Below, piece after piece: positions 34,833 to 43,119 of a stretch of 64,000 nucleotides of DNA. Numbering within the stretch: the stretch's first letter is position 1; every line of letters starts with the position of its first letter. The position numbers were made by a program, and so were the translations under genes. Under the pieces are notes generated by a model. It had not been told where the DNA came from. It ran no database searches and saw only the letters and a list, made by a program, of their open reading frames with translations. The stretch comes from Streptacidiphilus neutrinimicus (GTDB lineage Bacteria; Actinomycetota; Actinomycetes; Streptomycetales; Streptomycetaceae): the NCBI RefSeq assembly GCF_000787815.1, contig NZ_BBPO01000027.1, forward strand, positions 34,057-98,056, given 5' to 3'.

Positions 34833-35123
34833 TCAGCGAAGCTCCGCGATCGCCTTGAGCGCGTCGGCGAGGACGCGGTCCGCCTCCGGGCCCTCCGACG
34901 CGGTGAGCGTGAGCGCCAGATCGTGTGCCGCCACCGCGATCTGGTCCCCCACCACGAACGCCCCGGCGTCGGGAATCTCCGCCGTCGCACCCGAGGCCCG
35001 GGCCAGGGTGCGGGCGAGCTCCAGACCCGCCGGAGCCTGACGCGCGAGCGAACTCTGCGGCATCGTGCGGAAACGGTCCGCCAAACGCTCGGCGGCGGCG
35101 AGAAGTGGTGTGGGATCGGGCAT
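34833..35123 (-). CDS. Hypothetical 96-residue helical protein
   Basis: The ATG at 35123 opens MPDPTPLLAAAERLADRFRT, which looks like a real N-terminus; upstream in-frame extension to 35519 runs over the DUF4287 gene and is rejected. The protein is Ala/Leu-rich and soluble, with a beta segment (DAGAFVVGDQIAVAAHDLAL) in the middle and a final helix (EADRVLADALKAIAELR). I recognise it only as a conserved-type streptomycete small protein. It is divergent from the DUF4287 gene with a 132-bp gap. Confidence 0.6.
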   Translation of the reverse strand: MPDPTPLLAAAERLADRFRTMPQSSLARQAPAGLELARTLARASGATAEIPDAGAFVVGDQIAVAAHDLALTLTASEGPEADRVLADALKAIAELR

Positions 35124-35255
35124 GCACCGAGCGTATCCGCGCATCGTGGGTGAGAGCACGCGCGGCCGGGTACGGGAGCACTCGACGCCGACTGTTGCCA
35201 AGCCCCGGCCCCTGCGGCACAGTCGTGAAACGGACCGCTCTACCGGAGGCGCCCA

Positions 35256-35483
35256 GTGACCCTCATGTACTCCGCAGAGACCCATCAGAACCTGATGTCC
35301 CGGATCCCCGCCGTGACGGGCCGGAGCATCGACGACTGGCTTCGCGCCGTGGCCGAAGGCCCGGGGCTCCACCGCTGCGAGGAGAAGATCGAGTGGCTCC
35401 GGCGCGAGTACGAGATCTCGTACGGGTACGCCAAGGCGCTCGTCCACGAGTTCGACCTGCGTCGGGCCGCCGCGCGGATGTAG
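35256..35483 (+). CDS. DUF4287 domain protein
   Basis: The 75-residue product starts at GTG 35256 with GGAGG 6 bp upstream. SAETHQNLMSRIPAVTGRSI followed by DDWLRAVAEGPGLHRCEEKI and YEISYGYAKALVHEFDLRRA is the DUF4287 pattern (K/W/Y-rich helical bundle found alone or fused to DUF5655 in many bacteria). The domain is small, cytosolic and of unknown function. The gene ends 58 bp before the 3' end of the convergent bldA tRNA, so read-through between them is possible; GCAAGCTTGCGGG-like sequence in the gap is only a weak hairpin. Confidence 0.8.
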   Translation: MTLMYSAETHQNLMSRIPAVTGRSIDDWLRAVAEGPGLHRCEEKIEWLRREYEISYGYAKALVHEFDLRRAAARM

Positions 35484-35541
35484 CGGGAAGCTTGCGGGTC
35501 CGCGAACTGGCCTGAGCATGTCAGACCAGTTCGCGGACCCG

Positions 35542-35623
35542 TGCCCGGAGCCGGACTCGAACCGGCACGGCCTCCCGGCCAGCGAGGTTTAAGCTCGCCG
35601 TGTCTGCGTTCCACCATCCGGGC
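35542..35623 (-). tRNA. bldA: tRNA-Leu(UAA), the bldA tRNA
   Basis: On the minus strand the 82-nt sequence folds as a class II tRNA: acceptor GCCCGGA pairs with TCCGGGC, discriminator A at 35542, T-arm GCCGG-TTCGAGT-CCGGC, a leucine-type long variable arm, and anticodon stem GCGAG/CTCGC with loop CTTAAAC. The anticodon UAA (35589-35591) reads UUA. CCA is not encoded. In streptomycetes this single tRNA, bldA, is needed for the rare UUA codons in development and antibiotic genes. I noticed no in-frame TTA codon in the recognised genes of the window, though I could not check exhaustively. Confidence 0.93.
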
Positions 35624-35638
35624 GTATTCCCGAGGCAA

Positions 35639-35671
35639 AGCCTATCCGGAGCTGTGCACCGCTCGTGCACA
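35639..35671 (-). promoter_or_regulatory. Probable bldA promoter with inverted repeat
   Basis: On the minus strand TAGGCT (35639-35644) is 16 bp before the tRNA 5' end and can be a -10. TGTGCAC and GTGCACA (35653-35659, 35665-35671) form a 7-bp inverted repeat covering the -35 area, which lacks a consensus hexamer; a regulator-binding site is possible. Confidence 0.45.
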
Positions 35672-35961
35672 GATGTCGGGAAGTTGGCCCATTTTACCGA
35701 ACTCTGACAATGCGTCAGTGCAGCTCGCAGGGGGCGTGCGCCCGGCGCGCAGGCACAGCACGGAGTGCTGCCCCTGAGGGTGACCCTGAGAAGGGCCCCG
35801 AGACGTCCCCGAGGAGTCGGAGACGGTGTCATACCGGGGAAGGAGCACCGGTCCGTGCTTCGGGCCGACTTCCGGGCCGGTAACGGCGGAGAGGATGAAG
35901 AGGCGGTGGCAGCACCGCACTTCATCCTCGAACAGCCCGTTCCGACCCCCGGAGTCCCACC

Positions 35962-36720
35962 GTGACCACCACCGCTCTGCGCACCGCCGCAGCCCGAGCC
36001 TCGGACCTGTCCAAGGTCTACGGCTCCGGAGACACCCGCGTGACCGCTCTGGACCACGTCTCGGTGGAGTTCTACCGGGGCGAGTTCACCGCCATCATGG
36101 GGCCGTCGGGCTCCGGCAAGTCGACCCTGATGCACTGCATGGCGGGCCTCGACAGCGTCAGCTCCGGCTCGGCCCGGATCGGCGAGGTCGAGCTGAACGG
36201 CCTGAAGGACAAGGCGCTCACCAAGCTGCGCCGGGATCAGATCGGCTTCGTCTTCCAGGCGTTCAACCTGCTGCCGACACTGACGGCGCTGGAGAACATC
36301 ACCCTGCCCATGGACATCGCCGGCCGGAAGGCCGACAAGGCGTGGCTCGACCGGGTGATCGCCACCGTCGGCCTGGCCGACCGCCTCGGCCACCGGCCCA
36401 GCCAGCTCTCCGGCGGCCAGCAGCAGCGCGTCGCCTGCGCCCGCGCGCTGGCCTCCCGGCCCGAGATCATCTTCGCGGACGAGCCCACCGGCAACCTCGA
36501 CTCCCGCTCCGGCGCGGAGATCCTCGGGTTCCTGCGCTCCTCCGTGCGCGAGCTGGGCCAGACCATCGTCATGGTCACCCACGACCCGGTCGCCGCCTCC
36601 TACGCGGACCGCGTCATCTTCCTCGCCGACGGGCGCATCGTCGACGAGCTCCAGGCCCCCACGGCCGACGGCGTCCTGGACCGCATGCGCCGGTTCGACG
36701 CCAAGGGCCGGACCAGCTGA
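35962..36720 (+). CDS. ABC transporter ATP-binding protein (MacB/LolD-type)
   Basis: The 252-residue ATPase contains VYGSGDTRVTALDHVSVEFY, Walker A MGPSGSGKSTLMHCMAGLD, Q-loop IGFVFQAFNLLPTLTALENI, signature QLSGGQQQRVACARALASRP, Walker B IIFADEPTGNLDSRSG and H-loop MVTHDPVAASYA. This set defines the FtsX/MacB-associated ATPases (mechanotransmission or lipoprotein/peptide export). GTG 35962 follows GGAG at 6-8 bp. The permease gene begins 24 bp downstream, so they form one operon. In streptomycetes these pairs often lie under cell-envelope stress control, but no specific operator is seen. Confidence 0.92.
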   Translation: MTTTALRTAAARASDLSKVYGSGDTRVTALDHVSVEFYRGEFTAIMGPSGSGKSTLMHCMAGLDSVSSGSARIGEVELNGLKDKALTKLRRDQIGFVFQAFNLLPTLTALENITLPMDIAGRKADKAWLDRVIATVGLADRLGHRPSQLSGGQQQRVACARALASRPEIIFADEPTGNLDSRSGAEILGFLRSSVRELGQTIVMVTHDPVAASYADRVIFLADGRIVDELQAPTADGVLDRMRRFDAKGRTS

Positions 36721-36744
36721 GCGACGACGGGGATCCAAGAGCTC

Positions 36745-39297
36745 ATGTTCAAGACCGCACTGCGCAACGTGCTGTCCCACAAGGGGCGGCTGCTGATGAC
36801 GATGCTCGCCGTCGTCCTGGGCACGGCCTTCGTGGCCGGCACCCTCGTCTTCTCCGACTCGGTCAGCACGGCGCTGAAGAACAGCCTCTCGCACAACTAC
36901 GACAACGTCTCCGTCCGCGTGGAGAACAACGCGGCCGGTGAGGACCGCCGGGCCCAGGACAACACCAGCGGCGCGAAGCCGCTGACCGACGCGACGCTGC
37001 GGCAGATCCGGGCTCTGCCGGGCACCGCCTCCGCGACCGGCACGGTCGAGGGCTTCGCCGGGATCTCCGACCCGAACGGCAACCTGATCGGCGGCCGCGG
37101 CGAGACGCAGGGCGCCAACTTCAGCCCCGGCGCCGACGGCACCGACACGCGCTACCCGATGGCCCAGGGCTCCGGCCCGACCTCCGCCACCCAGGTCGCC
37201 GTCGACCAGCGCACCGCCCGGAAGAACGGCTTCAAGGTCGGCGACACCCTCCGCGTCGCCGTCAACGGTCCGGTCATGCGGCTGACCGTCTCCGGCATCT
37301 TCACCTCGGACGACCCGGCGCTCAGCTCCGGCGGCTCGCTGGTCCTGTTCGACACCGCGACGGCCCAGCGGCTCTACACCGGGCCGGGCCAGTACGGGTG
37401 GATCGACGCCCTGGCCAAGCCAGGCACCAGCCAGAGCGCGCTGGAGTCGCAGATCGAGCGGGTCGTCCCGCACAGCGACAACATCACGCTGCACACCGGC
37501 GCGTCCCTGACCGCCGACGCCAAGCAGATGGTCGAGGACGACTCGAAGAACATGAAGACGGCGCTGCTGTTCTTCGCCGGCATCGCCCTGTTCGTCGGGA
37601 TCTTCCTGATCTCCAACACCTTCACCATGCTGATCGCGCAGCGCACCCGTGAGCTGGCGCTGATGCGCGCCCTCGGCGCGAGCCGCAAGCAGGTGCGGCG
37701 CTCGGTGCTGCTGGAGGCGCTGTTGGTCGGCCTCACCGCGTCCGTGGCGGGCCTCGGGGCCGGCGTCGGCATCGGCGCGGCGCTCAAGGCCTGGGCCGGT
37801 TCCAGCGGCAACATCCCCGGCGGCGGTCTGACGGTCACCCCGTCGACGGTCCTGATCACGCTCGCGGTCGGCACCGTCGTCACGGGGATCGCCGCGCTCT
37901 TCCCGGCGCTGCGCGCCTCCCGGGTGCCCCCGGTGGCGGCGATGAGCAGCAACGACCAGCCCGCGTCGCAGAAGAGCCTGGTGGTGCGCAACAGCATCGG
38001 CGTCGTGCTGGCCGCTCTCGGCGTGGGGGTGGTGCTGCTCGGGGTCTCGCAGGGCGGCAGCGCGGGCCGCATGCCGGTCGCGCTGGGCGCTCTGCTGGTG
38101 ATGCTGGGCGTCTTCGTGCTCACCCCGCTGCTGTCGCGGCCGATCATCGCGGCGACGGGTCCGCTGTTCCGCCGCCTCTTCGGCATCAGCGGCACGCTCG
38201 CCAAGCAGAACGCCATCCGCAACCCGCGTCGCACCGCGGCCACCGCGTCGGCGCTGACCATCGGCGTCACGCTGATCACCGCGCTGACCGTCATCGGCAC
38301 CTCGGTCAGCACCACGATCACCAAGCAGGTCACCGCCAACATGAAGGCGGACTACGCGGTCAGCTCGCAGCTGGGCTACCCGGTCTCGCCGCAGCTGGTC
38401 TCCCAGCTCAAGTCGGCGAAGGGCGTCACCGCCGCCAGCGCCGCGGACTCGCAGTACGTCACGGTCAACGGCGCGGACCTGTCGCTGAACGGCTTCGACG
38501 CCGGCAGCTTCGACCAGCTGGTCGCCCCGGACCTGACGCAGGGAACGCTCGACGCCTTCAAGCAGGGGCAGCTCCTGATCGACGCCGACCACGCCAAGAG
38601 CCTCGACCTGGCGGTGGGCAGCACGGTCAAGGTCGCCTACCCGAACGGCACCTCCGGCAGCCTGACGGTCGGCGGCGTCTACCCCAAGAGCGACCTCCTC
38701 GGCCCCGCGCTGCTGAGCGAGCAGGCCCTGACGGGCCACACCGTGGCCCCGTTCTACAACGTGGTCCTGGTCAAGACGGACGGCGGCTCCTCCAGCGCCA
38801 ACGAGCAGGCGCTGCGCGACGCCACGGGCCTGAACCCGCTCGTCAAGGTGCAGTCGCAGCAGCAGATGGTCGACCAGTTCAACTCGCTGATCTCGATGAT
38901 GCTGACGATCCTCTACGCCCTGCTGGGCATGGCGGTCCTGATCGCCATCCTGGGCGTGGTCAACACGCTGGCGATGTCGGTCTTCGAGCGCAAGCGCGAG
39001 CTGGGCATGCTGCGGGCGGTCGGCCTCGACCGCCGCGGGGTCAAGCGCATGGTCCGACTGGAGTCCGTGGTCATCGCGGTCTTCGGCGCGGCGATGGGCG
39101 TCGCCATCGGCACCTTCCTCGCCTGGGCGGCCAACGGCCTGCTGAAGTCGAGCCTCTCCGGCCTCACCACAGCCCTCCCTTGGGGCCGCCTGGCCCTCTT
39201 CATCGCCCTCGGCGCCATGGTCGGCCTCCTCGCCGCCCTCTGGCCCGCCCGCCGAGCCGCCAGGCTCGACATCCTGGGCGCGATCAAGACGGACTGA
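36745..39297 (+). CDS. FtsX-like ABC transporter permease (duplicated, 850 residues)
   Basis: The protein has the long actinobacterial layout: helix 1 (LLMTMLAVVLGTAFVAGTLV), a large extracytoplasmic domain (residues about 45-260), three helices of the first FtsX core with RTRELALMRALGASRKQVRR, helix 5 (about 415-430), a second extracytoplasmic domain (about 520-700), and a second FtsX core with FERKRELGMLRAVGLDRRGV. The two RELAxxRAxG motifs are the coupling loops. It partners the ATPase upstream. Substrate unknown: such pairs move lipoproteins or peptides or transmit force for antimicrobial resistance. A 12-bp-stem terminator follows the stop. Confidence 0.9.
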   Translation: MFKTALRNVLSHKGRLLMTMLAVVLGTAFVAGTLVFSDSVSTALKNSLSHNYDNVSVRVENNAAGEDRRAQDNTSGAKPLTDATLRQIRALPGTASATGTVEGFAGISDPNGNLIGGRGETQGANFSPGADGTDTRYPMAQGSGPTSATQVAVDQRTARKNGFKVGDTLRVAVNGPVMRLTVSGIFTSDDPALSSGGSLVLFDTATAQRLYTGPGQYGWIDALAKPGTSQSALESQIERVVPHSDNITLHTGASLTADAKQMVEDDSKNMKTALLFFAGIALFVGIFLISNTFTMLIAQRTRELALMRALGASRKQVRRSVLLEALLVGLTASVAGLGAGVGIGAALKAWAGSSGNIPGGGLTVTPSTVLITLAVGTVVTGIAALFPALRASRVPPVAAMSSNDQPASQKSLVVRNSIGVVLAALGVGVVLLGVSQGGSAGRMPVALGALLVMLGVFVLTPLLSRPIIAATGPLFRRLFGISGTLAKQNAIRNPRRTAATASALTIGVTLITALTVIGTSVSTTITKQVTANMKADYAVSSQLGYPVSPQLVSQLKSAKGVTAASAADSQYVTVNGADLSLNGFDAGSFDQLVAPDLTQGTLDAFKQGQLLIDADHAKSLDLAVGSTVKVAYPNGTSGSLTVGGVYPKSDLLGPALLSEQALTGHTVAPFYNVVLVKTDGGSSSANEQALRDATGLNPLVKVQSQQQMVDQFNSLISMMLTILYALLGMAVLIAILGVVNTLAMSVFERKRELGMLRAVGLDRRGVKRMVRLESVVIAVFGAAMGVAIGTFLAWAANGLLKSSLSGLTTALPWGRLALFIALGAMVGLLAALWPARRAARLDILGAIKTD

Positions 39298-39320
39298 CGG
39301 ACCGTCGCACCATCGTCTCC

Positions 39321-39351
39321 GGGGGCGCGGGACTCGATCCCGCGCCCCCTT
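39321..39351 (+). terminator. Terminator of the MacB/FtsX operon
   Basis: GGGGGCGCGGGA (39321-39332) pairs perfectly with TCCCGCGCCCCC (39338-39349), loop CTCGA, followed by TTGCC. Confidence 0.8.
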
Positions 39352-39357
39352 GCCGTG

Positions 39358-39772
39358 TCGCCCAAGCCTCGTACGCTGCGGCGCACGGGCCTCACGGCGA
39401 TCGACGCGCTGCCCACCCAGCCCTTCCCGCACGCGGCACCCCCGGGCGGCAGCGCCGCACCCGGTCATCTCGTGCTGACGCTGCACCAGAGCCGGGAGTG
39501 CGAGGCGGAGCTCACCGCCCTGGCGACCGCCCTCACCGCGCGGTGGGGGGCCGGTCACCGTGGAGCTTTGGCCGTATCTGCAGGCCGGCCAGGCGGGCGA
39601 GCAGGTGCCGGGGCCCGTCGTTTGCCGAGCCAGTACGTCGGCCGGACGCAGGTGTGGACGCGCCCGACGGCGGCCGCCGGCTGGCTCGGGCCGTGGGCCA
39701 GTGGGACAAGGAGCTTCGCGGGGAACTCGTCGCCGCCGTGCGTACGGCGGGATTCCGAGCCTGGACGTGCCA
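39358..39772 (+). pseudogene. Frameshifted remnant of a small conserved protein
   Basis: Three successive reading frames carry protein-like sequence. The first (39358 to about 39549) reads PKPRTLRRTGLTAIDALPTQ to LTALATALTARWG. A one-base gain or two-base loss in the G-run near 39550 shifts to PVTVELWPYLQAGQAGEQV, and a further shift after about 39620 gives DGGRRLARAVGQWDKELRGE, LVAAVRTAGFRAW. Joined, these would give one protein of roughly 130-140 residues. No single frame holds all parts. It follows the MacB/FtsX terminator and is followed by its own strong terminator, so decay seems recent. Sequencing error in the G-run is the main alternative for the first shift. Confidence 0.55.
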
Positions 39773-39804
39773 GCGCCCCCGCCCGTGGGAACGGGCGGGG
39801 GCGC
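39773..39804. terminator. 14-bp-stem terminator
   Basis: Arms 39773-39786 and 39791-39804 are perfect complements with a GGGA loop, followed by TTA. It ends the remnant gene and may also stop convergent ndh transcripts, whose stop is at 39901. Confidence 0.75.
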
Positions 39805-39900
39805 TTACGGCAGCGGTGCCGGTCATGAGCACCACGGTCTGTGGTCCGGCGACGCTGCCGGGCTGGGAGGTGGGCCGGAGCGGTACCGGCCCGTGGGCCG

Positions 39901-41256
39901 TCAGGCCGAGACCTTCTCCTTGGCGGGAGCCGGAATCACCGGGGCCGGGGCCGCGGCCTCGACGAACACCTCGCGCGGCGTCTCCATCTCCACCAGGGAG
40001 ACGGTCTCGCGCTTGAGGAACATCGCGAGGGTCCAGTCCGCGAAGACGCGGACCTTGCGGTTCATCGTCGGCACGCGGCTGCCGTGGTACAGGCGGTGGA
40101 ACCACCAGGCGGGACGGCCCTTCAGCTTGTACTTGCCGAAGAGGATCGCCACACCCTTGTGCAGGCCGAGACCGGCGACCGCACCCAGGTTCTTGTGCTT
40201 GTACTCCTTCTGCGGGAAGCCCCGCATGCCCGCGACGACGTTGTCGCCGAGGACGATCGCCTGACGCACGGCGTGCTGCGCGTTCGGCGGGCACCAGGCG
40301 CCCTCGCCGACGGCGAGGTCCGGGACCTGGGCGTTGTCGCCGGCGGACCAGACGTTGTCGAAGCCCTGGACCTGGAGGGTCGGGGCGGTGTCGACGTGGC
40401 CGCGCGGGCCGAGCGGCAGGCCGAAGTTGGCCAGCGCCGGGTTCGGCTTGACGCCGGCCGTCCACACGATGGTGGAGGCGTCGACCTCGATGCCGTTCTT
40501 CAGCACGACGTGCTTGTCGACGCAGGACTCCATCGAGGTCTCGATGTAGATCTCGATGCCGCGCTCCTCGAGCTTCTCCTTGGTCCACAGACCGAGGTCC
40601 GGGCCCATCTCGGGGAGGATGCGGTTGGCGGCCTCGACCACGATGAAGCGCATGTCCTCACGCTTCACGTTGTGGTAGATCTTCGCCGAGTCGCGGGCCA
40701 TGTCCTCGATCTCGGCGATCGTCTCGATGCCGGCGAAGCCGCCACCGATGACGACGAAGGTCAGCGCCTGCTTGCGCACCGCCTCGTCGGTCGTGGACTC
40801 GGCGCGGTCGAGCTGGGCCACGACGTGGTTCCGGAGGCTGATGGCCTCCTCGACCGACTTCATGCCGATGCCGTGCTCCGCCAGACCCGGGATCGGGAAG
40901 GTGCGGGACACCGAGCCCATCGCGACGACGAGGTAGTCGAAGGGGATCTCGTAGGGGTCGCCCGCGGCAGGGTGCACGGTGGCCACCTTGCGGTCCTGGT
41001 CGACCGAGGTGACGTGACCCGTCAGGACCTCGGCCTTCTTCAGGACGCGCCGCAGCGGGGCGACGAGGTTGCGAGGCGCGACGTTGCCGCCGGCCGCCTC
41101 GGGGAGGAAGGGCAGGTACGTCATGTACGACCGCGGGTCGACGACCGTGACAGTCGCCTCTCCGTAGCGCATCTTCTTGAGGATGCGCATCGCGGCATAC
41201 AGGCCGACGTAGCCACCGCCGACAATCAGGATGCGAGGACGCTCCGTGGTGCTCAT
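39901..41256 (-). CDS. ndh: Type II NADH dehydrogenase
   Basis: The 451-residue flavoprotein transfers electrons from NADH to menaquinone without pumping protons. The FAD site is ILIVGGGYVGLYAAMRI at the N-terminus; the NADH site is TFVVIGGGFAGIETIAEIED; WTAGVKPNP, GHVDTAPTLQV and NVWSAGDNAQVPD are standard, and AWCPPNAQHAVRQA is the quinone-site region. The C-terminal amphipathic part (LAMFLKRETVSLVEMETPRE) gives peripheral membrane attachment, then a Pro/Ala tail. ATG 41256 is preferred over the frame opening at 41370. Upstream a GGATACT resembles a -10 element, with little leader. Confidence 0.93.
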   Translation of the reverse strand: MSTTERPRILIVGGGYVGLYAAMRILKKMRYGEATVTVVDPRSYMTYLPFLPEAAGGNVAPRNLVAPLRRVLKKAEVLTGHVTSVDQDRKVATVHPAAGDPYEIPFDYLVVAMGSVSRTFPIPGLAEHGIGMKSVEEAISLRNHVVAQLDRAESTTDEAVRKQALTFVVIGGGFAGIETIAEIEDMARDSAKIYHNVKREDMRFIVVEAANRILPEMGPDLGLWTKEKLEERGIEIYIETSMESCVDKHVVLKNGIEVDASTIVWTAGVKPNPALANFGLPLGPRGHVDTAPTLQVQGFDNVWSAGDNAQVPDLAVGEGAWCPPNAQHAVRQAIVLGDNVVAGMRGFPQKEYKHKNLGAVAGLGLHKGVAILFGKYKLKGRPAWWFHRLYHGSRVPTMNRKVRVFADWTLAMFLKRETVSLVEMETPREVFVEAAAPAPVIPAPAKEKVSA

Positions 41257-41299
41257 ATCCGAAAGTATCCACCCCCTCCCTGCCTGGCATTTGTGGGCC

Positions 41300-41560
41300 T
41301 GGTCACAAGGGTCTGGACAGCACCTGCTATAGTTCGCGCCCCCGTGATCCGAGCCGAGGGCACCGCTCACAGCCGTGATCGCGAGGCTGTGAATTTCCGC
41401 AGCTCGACGGCCTCATTGCGATTGTGCGTGCGACTGGGGCGCGTTGCCTCCGATCCGGCGGGCAGGCTCGCCGAGGTGCCTTCGGTCCCACAATTCGGAC
41501 GAAGCACCCCAGTGGCCCTGGCAACCGACGGGAACTCCATGTGAAGAAATTCACGAACAT
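41300..41560 (+). other. Intergenic region with orphan promoter and inverted repeats
   Basis: The 362-bp gap between ndh and ppx contains, on the plus strand, a good -10 TATAGT at 41328-41333, a perfect TCACAGCC/GGCTGTGA stem (41367-41392), and GTGAA-GAAA-TTCAC at 41541-41554 overlapping a possible GTG start (VKKFTNISGRG). The region is less GC-rich than the flanks. A small RNA or a structured leader to a short plus-strand gene is possible, but no convincing downstream frame is seen because it runs antisense to ppx. Confidence 0.35.
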
Positions 41561-41618
41561 TTCCGGGAGAGGCGCGCGGCCGACCGCCGGGGCGCCCGCC
41601 GAACGCCCCGACCCGGCG

Positions 41619-42524
41619 TCAGAGCAGCGTGCTCCAGGCGATTCCGTCGAGGATGTCGTGCTCGCTGACGACCAGCTCGGCGGCGCCGGTCCGCTCCATG
41701 ATCGCCAGCAGGACCAGGGCGCCCGCCACGATCACGTCAACCCGTCCCGGGTGCATCACGGGGATCGCCGCGCGCTCCTCGTGGGTGGAGGCCAGCAGCC
41801 GTTCCACGACCGCGCGGACGTCCGCGACGGGGATGCGGGAGCGGTGGATCAGCTCGCTCCGGTAGGAGGGCAGGTCGAGCGCGATGGCGGCCACCGTGGT
41901 GACCGTCCCCGCCAGGCCCACGAGAGTGGCGCCGCTGTCGAGGGGAACGGTCTCCGCGGCCTCGTCCAGCGCCTTGGCGATGTCGGCGCGCATCGCGTCG
42001 AAGTCCTCGCCGTGGCGCTCGGTCATCCGCACGCAGCCGATGTCGACCGAGCGGGCCGCCTCGACCCGGTCCGTGCCCAGCACGAACTCCGTCGAGCCCC
42101 CGCCCAGGTCGAAGACCAGGTACGGGCCGCCCTCGCCGTTCAGCTCCTTGGTGGCGCCGGTGAAGGAGAGCTGCGCCTCCTCGTCGCCGCTGATCACCTC
42201 GGGGTCGACGCCGAGGATCTCGCGCACGCCCGCGACGAACTCGTCGCGGTTCTCCGCGTCGCGCGAGGCGCTGGTCGCCACGAAGCGCAGTCGCGTCGCG
42301 CCGAGGTCACGGATGATCGCGGCGTAGTCGCGGCAGGCCGCGAAGGTCCGCTCCAGGGCCTCCGGCGCGAGCCGACCGGTGCGGTCCACGCCCTGACCGA
42401 GGCGGACGATCGTCATCCGGCGGTCCAGCTCGTGCAGCTCGCCCGTCGCCGGGTCGAGGTCGGCGACCAGCAGGCGGATGGAGTTGGTGCCGCAGTCGAC
42501 ACCGGCCACGCGGGTCAGGCTCAC
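41619..42524 (-). CDS. ppx: Exopolyphosphatase / pppGpp phosphohydrolase (Ppx/GppA)
   Basis: The 301-residue protein has the ASKHA fold: VAGVDCGTNSIRLLVADLD (phosphate 1), EVISGDEEAQLSFTGATKEL, LVFDLGGGSTEFVLG (phosphate 2), and LVGLAGTVTTVAAIAL. Actinobacterial short Ppx lacks the C-terminal HD domain, as here. It removes terminal phosphate from polyphosphate or hydrolyses pppGpp; the short forms are often polyP-specific. Translation starts at GTG 42524, overlapping the stop of the DUF501 gene (GTGA), showing coupling. The operon reads ftsB, DUF501, ppx, downstream of eno. Confidence 0.93.
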   Translation of the reverse strand: MSLTRVAGVDCGTNSIRLLVADLDPATGELHELDRRMTIVRLGQGVDRTGRLAPEALERTFAACRDYAAIIRDLGATRLRFVATSASRDAENRDEFVAGVREILGVDPEVISGDEEAQLSFTGATKELNGEGGPYLVFDLGGGSTEFVLGTDRVEAARSVDIGCVRMTERHGEDFDAMRADIAKALDEAAETVPLDSGATLVGLAGTVTTVAAIALDLPSYRSELIHRSRIPVADVRAVVERLLASTHEERAAIPVMHPGRVDVIVAGALVLLAIMERTGAAELVVSEHDILDGIAWSTLL

Positions 42525-43108
42525 GCGTTCTCCCCCTGGTCGTCGGCACCGTCGGCCGCCTGCTCCGCGTCCTGGTCCGCGCCCGTCACGCACACGCACG
42601 GGCCCTTGCGCCACCACTCCGGCAGCGCCGCCAGCGCCTCGTCGCCGAGCGGGTTCACACCCGGCCCCGCGGCCAGGGAGTGGCCGACCAGCACGTGCAG
42701 GCACTTGACCCGGTCCGGCATGCCGCCGGCGCTCGGGAAGCCCTCCAGCACCTCGATCGCGTCACGACGGGCGATGTAGTCCTCGTGGGCCTTGCGGTAG
42801 CCCTCGGCGAGCTCCGGCTCCTCGGCGAGCCGGGCCGTCTGCTCCTTCATCATCCCGTCGGCCTCCAGCGTGCCGATCAGCGAGGCGGCGCGGGGGCAGG
42901 TCAGGTAGTAGAGGGTCGGGAACGGCGTGCCGTCCTCGAGGCGCGGGGCCGTCTCGACCACGTCGGGCAGGCCGCAGGGGCAGCGGTGGGCGACGGCCCG
43001 CAGGCCTCGCGGCACGCGGCCCAGCTGGGCCTCGACGGCGGCTCGGTCGGCCTCGGAGACGGCGGTGGCGTCGGCAGGGCGGGCAACGGGGGGGTGGTCG
43101 TGCGACAT
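42521..43108 (-). CDS. DUF501 protein
   Basis: The 195-residue protein carries the DUF501 features: AVAHRCPCGLPDVVETAPRL, then TLYYLTCPRAASLIGTLEAD, the HEDYIARRDAIEVL region and MPDRVKCLHVLVGHSLAAG with the conserved Cys/His residues, ending in a disordered acidic tail. Cys-rich motifs suggest metal binding. It is found between ftsB and ppx in nearly all actinobacteria, so a link to division or polyphosphate is suspected, but the activity is unknown. The stop overlaps the ppx start, and the gene starts 11 bp after the ftsB stop. Confidence 0.88.
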   Translation of the reverse strand: MSHDHPPVARPADATAVSEADRAAVEAQLGRVPRGLRAVAHRCPCGLPDVVETAPRLEDGTPFPTLYYLTCPRAASLIGTLEADGMMKEQTARLAEEPELAEGYRKAHEDYIARRDAIEVLEGFPSAGGMPDRVKCLHVLVGHSLAAGPGVNPLGDEALAALPEWWRKGPCVCVTGADQDAEQAADGADDQGENA

Positions 43109-43119
43109 GTCTCTATTCT

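Noticed and set aside
34833..35519. Extension of the 96-residue hypothetical gene to 35519
   Set aside because: The extension is antisense to the DUF4287 gene, and the ATG at 35123 starts a credible protein.
35521..39558. A minus-strand open frame of 1345 codons
   Set aside because: It runs opposite the tRNA, the MacB-type ATPase and the FtsX permease, which have clear motifs. No domain is seen in it.
41541..42779. A long plus-strand frame starting VKKFTNISGRG
   Set aside because: The first codons look gene-like but the frame then runs antisense through ppx and part of DUF501. Only the first few codons and the promoter upstream are kept as an open question.
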